NCBI GenBank assembly: GCA_948146395.1 | Contig: OX411543.1 | Location: 20,051,459 to 20,115,458, forward strand | Reading direction: 5' to 3' | DNA: 64,000 bases | Origin: Fragum whitleyi | Lineage: Eukaryota > Mollusca > Bivalvia > Cardiida > Cardiidae | Shown here: in pieces, positions 62,901 through 64,000 of the stretch | Position numbering within the stretch: the stretch's first letter is position 1 | How the letters are laid out: each line of letters opens with the position of its first letter | Made by a program: the position numbers and the translations under genes | The notes under the pieces: generated by a model | Seen by the model: the letters and a program-made list of their open reading frames with translations, nothing else | The model's database searches: none | Told to the model about the DNA's origin: nothing

Positions 62901-63516
62901 AACCATAAAATGTAGATGTCAACCAAAAGTCCTATGTATAGCTTAAAAAAAGCTTTAGAAAAGATATTTTGATTCGGCAGCAATGTATTTTCTACTTGTC
63001 TACGATTTTCAGGGGTCTAGATAAGAGGGGGTAAAGCCAGTCTAAAACTTTTATTTCCCAATGAAATCCTATGTTGTGTGTACTCAATTGAATCGTCTTG
63101 ATGAGACAATTTAAATGAGTACCAATAACTTAGGTTTAAGTTTGAATTAATGGAATATTTAAAATTGAAAAGCAAAATATCACTTCTATCCGTAGGTCTG
63201 ATTTAATATTTTTTTTCATTTTATTGCAAATGATTTATTTTAACATATTAAGGTAGTGGACCGGTATTAGTTCTGCAACGCTCTGGAAGTCATGAACTTT
63301 AACAGTGTTAAACAAGGTTTCCTAATGATTTTCATTAGGAAACCTCAGTTTACATTGTTGAAGAACATGCGGTCCGAAATGTTGCAGAACTATTACGAGT
63401 CCACCACCTTAAACCACACAAAAATATTGTGACATACGAATATGATCCCACTCCACACATGTTCCCTTCTGAGTCTGTGGGATAAACAAGCTTTCTGGGA
63501 TCTCCATAACCAAATC
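38858..63516 (-). CDS. SLC44A2-like: Choline transporter-like protein (SLC44A, CTL2/4/5 type), 5' partial, 18 exons in window
   Basis: SLC44A proteins are multi-pass membrane proteins (about ten helices) linked to uptake of choline and related solutes at the plasma membrane or mitochondria. Eighteen exons joined by GT-AG introns give 666 complete codons ending in TAA. Recognisable landmarks, in fragment numbering: GDPRK then LVYPTDSEG (residues 5-18) after helix 1; PTPSVC and a Cys-rich extracellular loop to about 180; helices at about 193-215, 219-243, 281-306, 322-350, 408-440, 463-487, 550-578 and 598-630; [14 protein letters not shown] (304-317); [46 protein letters not shown]; and the family signature [19 protein letters not shown] near 615-633. 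Loop sites NNLT and NNATNTT could be N-glycosylated. About 55 residues (cytosolic tail and helix 1) lie beyond the right edge. All frames are open, so the gene looks functional. Substrate cannot be decided from sequence. Introns hold most of the repeats listed to the right of 39 kb. Confidence 0.95.
39042..39276. mobile_element. TTAA-flanked MITE, second family (CCCTAG/CAAGGG ends)
   Basis: TTAA at 39038-39041 and 39277-39280, with ends CCCTAGTCATGCT and GTTCAGCCAAGGG. The right part holds a hairpin (gactaacatcagactgcaca facing tgtgcaggctgatgtttgtc). It lies in intron 17-18. The left half recurs at 6945-7105. Confidence 0.75.
39298..39572. mobile_element. Diverged GCGACC-end MITE with central hairpin
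   Basis: The central arms aacttaatagaatagtctta and tacaattctattgagtttta pair. The right end catggtcgctcgagcaagaa matches the right end of the element at 46910-47251. Confidence 0.5.
39836..40070. mobile_element. TTAA-type MITE, copy 3, decayed ends
   Basis: The interior is the same as at 11039-11259 with an internal 'acaaaattt' duplication. The left CCC and the right TTAA are mutated, so the outer limits are approximate. Confidence 0.75.
40994..41213. mobile_element. TTAA-flanked MITE, copy 4
   Basis: TTAA at 40990-40993 and 41214-41217. Intact CCC/GGG ends and central stem. Lies about 360 bp downstream of exon 17. Confidence 0.85.
41576..41660 (-). CDS. SLC44A2-like: SLC44A exon 17
   Basis: Acceptor atttattttcag, donor GTAAGTAATT. 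28 codons plus one base: [14 protein letters not shown] and [14 protein letters not shown], the last helix and the family signature. Cys replaces the Gly usual just before the FF pair. Confidence 0.95.
41700..42610. mobile_element. Dispersed element with ~170-bp tandem units (CCCGGGTGGA type)
   Basis: Units marked by cccgggtgga at about 41879, 42057 and 42225 each contain gggtcttgatatgaacaaac and gatgctacataccaaatatg. The outer ends cgctcacctgag (about 41719) and ctcaggtgagct (42595-42606) are inverted repeats. It lies in intron 16-17. Confidence 0.7.
42981..43140 (-). CDS. SLC44A2-like: SLC44A exon 16
   Basis: Acceptor ctgtctttcag, donor GTAAGTTATA. 53 full codons ([20 protein letters not shown]... 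to NYYFAPVI), carrying helix 550-578 and the start of the last helix. Ends in phase 0. A decayed tandem copy lies immediately upstream in gene direction. Confidence 0.95.
43160..43302 (-). pseudogene. Fossil tandem duplicate of SLC44A exon 16
   Basis: Offset 162 bp from exon 16. Codons for A-I-V-L-D-K-V-T are preserved, then FLLFISKLM, but four extra bases shift the frame after about 20 codons and a TGA follows the 'tatgtccct' segment. The AG of the acceptor is AA at the matching position. By eye roughly four-fifths of bases match exon 16. It probably arose by tandem duplication of exon plus acceptor and was then inactivated. Confidence 0.85.
43367..43665. repeat. Dispersed repeat with 'ggggcataactctta' core
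   Basis: Starts gaacaagagcacagcctatg, contains ggctggatattgcaaaaaat-like and ggggcataactctta words plus a CCAACACCAACACC run, and ends aacagctgagctaac. Relatives are at 10670-10985 and 60170-60415. Confidence 0.6.
43671..43968. mobile_element. ~300-bp MITE with ACCGTATTT ends, copy 1
   Basis: Ends taccatatttctcctaataa and ttagggggaaatacggta are inverted repeats. The centre is a palindrome (tttctctaaacaatcatata facing tatgattgtctagaggaaat-like sequence). The second copy is at 61973-62259. The ends resemble those of the 1.75-kb element at 12978 and 54262. Confidence 0.75.
44045..44108. repeat. Palindrome, GGCTCAGCG-type, copy 5 (diverged)
   Basis: tcagtgggaaacagttgcaa faces aaaggcagttaaaactattt then cgaactgagccat. 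Confidence 0.6.
44361..44434 (-). CDS. SLC44A2-like: SLC44A exon 15
   Basis: Acceptor ttatttttacag, donor [30 protein letters not shown] then RNVV plus two bases of the next Arg. Matches the conserved segment after NAYI in the family. Confidence 0.95.
44770..45001. mobile_element. TTAA-type MITE, copy 5
   Basis: Left TTAA at 44766-44769 is followed by CACTTTCCTG in place of CCCTTTCCTG; the right TTAA has become GTAA. The central stem is preserved. Lies in intron 14-15, about 80 bp from exon 14. Confidence 0.8.
45080..45149 (-). CDS. SLC44A2-like: SLC44A exon 14
   Basis: Acceptor atattttttcag, donor [30 protein letters not shown] then AYIL, the Cys-rich cytosolic motif conserved in the family. 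Ends in phase 0. Confidence 0.95.
45700..45775. repeat. Isolated hairpin like the MITE centre
   Basis: gtggaaaagaagaaattgct facing gcaatttcttcttttccac, the same stem as the CCC/GGG MITE centre but without its ends. Similar isolated stems occur near 51455 and 61275. Confidence 0.6.
46059..46187 (-). CDS. SLC44A2-like: SLC44A exon 13
   Basis: Acceptor actttatttcaag, donor GTAAGTGAAG. 42 full codons: [20 protein letters not shown] then [22 protein letters not shown]. One membrane helix and the following cytosolic segment. Confidence 0.95.
46230..46400 (+). mobile_element. tRNA-related SINE, third type
   Basis: A tRNA-like head (gtccatggtccagtggtaga, then ctgagttcatttccc with a weak B box) is followed by about 90 bp of body. 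A similar head occurs at 53745-53960. Not a convincing functional tRNA. Confidence 0.5.
46657..46833 (-). CDS. SLC44A2-like: SLC44A exon 12
   Basis: Acceptor atttcag, donor GTAATCCTTT. 58 full codons: a membrane helix, [20 protein letters not shown], then [17 protein letters not shown]. This is among the most conserved stretches of the family. Confidence 0.95.
46910..47251. mobile_element. GCGACC-end MITE with central hairpin, copy 1
   Basis: Left end tacagtaaaacttgtgttaa then gcgaccacc; right end ggtcgctcgagcaatatctc then ctgta. The centre is a palindrome (aacccattagaatcgtctta facing tctaatgggttc, about 47058-47101). A related copy is at 58983-59229. Lies in intron 11-12. Confidence 0.65.
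47666..47715 (-). CDS. SLC44A2-like: SLC44A exon 11
   Basis: Acceptor tgttattttcag, donor [26 protein letters not shown] plus two bases of Glu; part of an extracellular loop ending in the conserved YGG. Confidence 0.93.
48055..48294. mobile_element. MITE with TGAGCCTGTG ends, copy 4
   Basis: tgagcccgtgtgtgacattt faces gaaatctcacacaaaggctc with an a. The central hairpin is gactctggtcagactgtgcg facing gactggtcagagtc. Its edge is only 13 bp from the exon 10 donor. Confidence 0.75.
48308..48503 (-). CDS. SLC44A2-like: SLC44A exon 10
   Basis: Acceptor cttattttcag, donor GTAAGTTAAC. 65 full codons: [40 protein letters not shown], and the loop [25 protein letters not shown] with potential N-glycosylation sites. 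Confidence 0.95.
50764..50863 (-). CDS. SLC44A2-like: SLC44A exon 9
   Basis: Acceptor tttgtccatttcag, donor [30 protein letters not shown] then [12 protein letters not shown]: one helix and the conserved R-I-x-I-A-I-x-L-I-K-E-A-S-R motif. Confidence 0.95.
51212..51346 (-). CDS. SLC44A2-like: SLC44A exon 8
   Basis: Acceptor atgtttttacag, donor GTGAGTAATT. 44 full codons: [44 protein letters not shown]. Corresponds to the Y-x-x-L-K segment and the start of the next helix. Confidence 0.95.
51577..52760. mobile_element. Dispersed element with ~165-bp tandem units, copy 2
   Basis: Same lead-in, units and closing sequence as 34281-35370. Unit marks (atgatttt-caaagtttcc) lie at about 51685, 51850, 52017, 52182 and 52345. 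It sits in intron 7-8. Unit number differs between the two copies. Confidence 0.75.
52919..53031 (-). CDS. SLC44A2-like: SLC44A exon 7
   Basis: Acceptor attattctttcag, donor GTAAGAAAAC. 37 full codons: [20 protein letters not shown] then [17 protein letters not shown], a helical hairpin conserved in the family. Confidence 0.95.
53745..53960 (+). mobile_element. tRNA-related SINE, third type, copy 2
   Basis: Head gtctgtggtctagtggtaag with cctcggatcgtattccggcc as a weak B box, then a body with tctccacccatgtgtataaa. Related to 46230-46400. Confidence 0.5.
54262..55985. mobile_element. Long terminal-inverted-repeat element, copy 2, uninterrupted
   Basis: Starts acagtatttattctaataat and ends gcgattattagaataaatac then agta. 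It runs collinear with 12978-15712 (for example gaccaaagacgcataataatga-like and cgcatatcgctgtcacgatt words) but lacks the 974-bp insert. About 1.72 kb, no transposase frame. Lies in intron 6-7. Confidence 0.8.
56112..56195 (-). CDS. SLC44A2-like: SLC44A exon 6
   Basis: Acceptor atctatcttttcag, donor [30 protein letters not shown] then NSWWLIL plus two bases: end of the first extracellular loop and start of the second helix. Confidence 0.95.
56227..56447. mobile_element. TTAA-flanked MITE, copy 6
   Basis: TTAA at 56223-56226 and 56448-56451; intact ends and central stem. Begins 31 bp upstream of the exon 6 acceptor in intron 5-6. Confidence 0.85.
56605..57962. mobile_element. Dispersed element with seven ~177-bp tandem units
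   Basis: Seven units marked by gaagcatgtgc/gaagcatgtgt at about 56750, 56928, 57103, 57281, 57457, 57633 and 57810, each followed by caacatttgcacgtaaaaac. Inverted words agctcgactattc (56630-56642) and gaatagtcgagct (57945-57957) bracket the array. It lies in intron 5-6. Two reverse-oriented relatives are at 26900-27180. Confidence 0.8.
58232..58367 (-). CDS. SLC44A2-like: SLC44A exon 5
   Basis: Acceptor attattttacag, donor GTAAGTTATT. 44 full codons: [44 protein letters not shown]. Extracellular loop with the R-C-x-P motif and a potential N-glycosylation site. Confidence 0.95.
58683..58815. repeat. Long hairpin related to 9373-9513
   Basis: cagccctgtgttcaggataa faces tcatcctgaactcagggc, with inner pairing around tttgcaagtgcacttgcaaa. 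Lies in intron 4-5. Confidence 0.7.
58983..59229. mobile_element. GCGACC-end MITE with central hairpin, copy 2
   Basis: Right end agtggtcgcttaacgcaagt then tttactgta matches in reverse the left end of 46910-47251. Central palindrome acccattagaatcgtctcat facing gagacgattcttatgg. Confidence 0.6.
59305..59368 (-). CDS. SLC44A2-like: SLC44A exon 4
   Basis: Acceptor tctatatttcag, donor [30 protein letters not shown] then D plus one base; the conserved D-x-D-C-x-A loop segment. Confidence 0.93.
60065..60139. repeat. Palindrome, GGCTCAGCG-type, copy 6
   Basis: acaattgtaactgcctatac faces cagcagttacaactgttttg then cgctgagtcat. Confidence 0.7.
60170..60415. repeat. Dispersed repeat with 'accataactcttac' core
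   Basis: tggctgcaggtgcaggatag, caccataactcttacaagtt and cacctacacccttagcaac mark a relative of 43367-43665. A further diverged copy follows exon 3 at about 60640-60875. Confidence 0.55.
60435..60584 (-). CDS. SLC44A2-like: SLC44A exon 3
   Basis: Acceptor gtgtatttgcag, donor GTAAGTGTTT. Exactly 50 codons, phase 0 on both sides: [50 protein letters not shown]. Matches the family's Q-V-C-V-x-x-C-P segment. Confidence 0.95.
61374..61545. mobile_element. AAGCAAGCG-type repeat, possible MITE
   Basis: cagtccaacctgtattaagc at left and gacaggtttgactgcactc at right are weak inverted ends, with internal repeats of gcttgcttaatacaggt. Probably a short DNA-transposon derivative. Confidence 0.45.
61973..62259. 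mobile_element. ~300-bp MITE with ACCGTATTT ends, copy 2
   Basis: Collinear with 43671-43968, including gatgtcttttaggccctttt and the central aacaatcatataaatgattg palindrome. Its right end is more diverged. Confidence 0.7.
62332..62419 (-). CDS. SLC44A2-like: SLC44A exon 2 of the window
   Basis: Acceptor atatatttttcag, donor GTGAGTTGTT. One base completes Ser, then [20 protein letters not shown] and ATGCPTPS. Matches the family's KPYL-x-x-F and CPTP landmarks. Ends in phase 0. Confidence 0.95.
62437..62534. repeat. 98-bp palindrome, best GGCTCAGCG-type copy
   Basis: taccacatgataatgtgatg, then gctcagcctgaaacagttgt, faces acaactgtttcgcgctgagc, then catcattatgtggta, with a short loop (cctataaacgtcaagg). 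It ends about 17 bp from the exon 2 acceptor at 62419, so it would fold in the pre-mRNA next to the splice site. Confidence 0.85.
63003..63203. mobile_element. Hairpin MITE (GTACTC-type centre), copy 4
   Basis: ggtctagataagagggggta at left and a diverged ctatccgtaggtctg at right. The centre pairs cctatgttgtgtgtactcaa with gagtaccaataacttaggt-like sequence. Confidence 0.55.
63248..63413. mobile_element. Palindromic MITE, GTGGAC ends, copy 3
   Basis: Starts TTAAGGTAGTGGACC and ends GTCCACCACCTTAA; the interior is also palindromic (ggtttcctaatgattttcat facing attaggaaacc). Lies 24 bp from the exon 1 donor. Confidence 0.75.
63438..63516 (-). CDS. SLC44A2-like: SLC44A first exon visible in the window
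   Basis: Acceptor ctatctcttttag, donor GTATGTCACA. Two bases complete a codon, then [20 protein letters not shown] and GVGSY. This is the conserved GDPRK-x-x-x-P-T-D-S loop just after helix 1. The preceding exon must end in phase 1 and is not in the window. Confidence 0.95.
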
Positions 63517-63582
63517 CTAAAAGAGATAGAGGATATTTAAAATGAGTAGTCATTGAATACCAAATTTATTTAAATTAATGAG

Positions 63583-63960
63583 TCATCTTTAAACAGATAA
63601 AAACAAGGCTGTGCAAAGTTTTTATCTGTTTTATATGATGGATTTTATAAATTTAGTATGTAATGAGCGCAAATTTGATATTCTATTTTTAATATGACCC
63701 GAATTTTTGTGATAAAACGGGGAACTTTCAACATTTATCGATTCAACTTATTCCAAAAAAACAGATAACACCATTTTGCAAAATGATGTCAGCGAATCAA
63801 TAATGATGTTATTTTGACAACAAAAACATAATGTTGATGTCTATTCATTGATAATTTGAATAGTTATTCCACTATTGTAATATCACCTGTGTAATATCAA
63901 AAACATTCAACAGGTTAATATCACTCCCGACGTAGGTCATATTATAAATAATTGTATGAT
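63583..63960 (-). mobile_element. ~0.4-kb element with hairpin, copy 2 (inverted)
   Basis: Reverse-complement relative of 36650-37075: it has the hairpin tttaaacagataaaaacaag facing tttttatctgttttatatga, then atgacccgaatttttgtgat, ttattccactattgtaata and cactcccgacgtaggtcat. Lies upstream of the first visible SLC44A exon. Confidence 0.65.
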
Positions 63961-64000
63961 TTTCTTAGGTCCTCTGCTGCTGTTCATGACATTCTCTTTC

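Noticed and set aside
63517..64000. N-terminal exon of the SLC44A gene inside the window
   Set aside because: No frame resembling the helix 1 segment was found; this stretch is mostly the inverted 0.4-kb repeat.

Overview
The window is AT-rich, repeat-dense, intron-rich nuclear DNA from a multicellular animal. The mix of tRNA-derived SINEs, many palindromic MITEs, dispersed elements carrying internal tandem arrays of about 155-180 bp, and imperfect GGAC/GTCC tracts resembles bivalve mollusc genomes. That assignment is an inference from repeat style and gene content, not a database match. Nothing prokaryotic is present.

Protein-coding content is confined to a few loci. (1) The right half, 38858-63516 on the minus strand, holds 18 consecutive coding exons of a choline transporter-like gene (SLC44A family, CTL2/4/5 type). 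The stop codon is at 38858; the first exon or exons, about 55 residues, lie beyond the right edge. All splice sites are GT-AG, phases join exactly, and the exons give 666 complete codons. Two decayed partial duplications lie inside this gene: a fossil second copy of the exon coding for a late membrane helix, and a repeat of the last-exon coding segment in the 3' flank. (2) Two short ATG-initiated minus-strand exons, 17962-18079 and 10068-10143, both end in phase 1 at good donors. They look like alternative first exons of an unidentified gene lying downstream, perhaps off the left edge. (3) At 2184-4613 sits a compact LTR-type retroelement with two 696-bp direct repeats that look identical by eye, 5-bp target duplications, a candidate primer-binding site, and one 352-codon ORF with four CCHC zinc knuckles around a coiled coil. 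It shows no polymerase region.

Much of the rest is mobile DNA. A roughly 220-bp TTAA-flanked MITE with CCC/GGG ends occurs six times, four of them within the SLC44A gene. A roughly 1.75-kb terminal-inverted-repeat element occurs twice; one copy is interrupted by a 974-bp TTAA-flanked foldback element whose empty site is visible in the other copy. A 2.9-kb terminal-inverted-repeat element spans 23357-26255. At least five dispersed elements carry internal arrays of about 155-178 bp, and two diverged arrays with GGGCTC hairpins lie head-to-head at 28.4-33.2 kb. Several families of 60-100 bp near-perfect palindromes are scattered throughout, some close to splice sites. Long stretches (for example 29.4-30.9 kb and 37.2-38.6 kb) are AT-rich with nothing recognisable.
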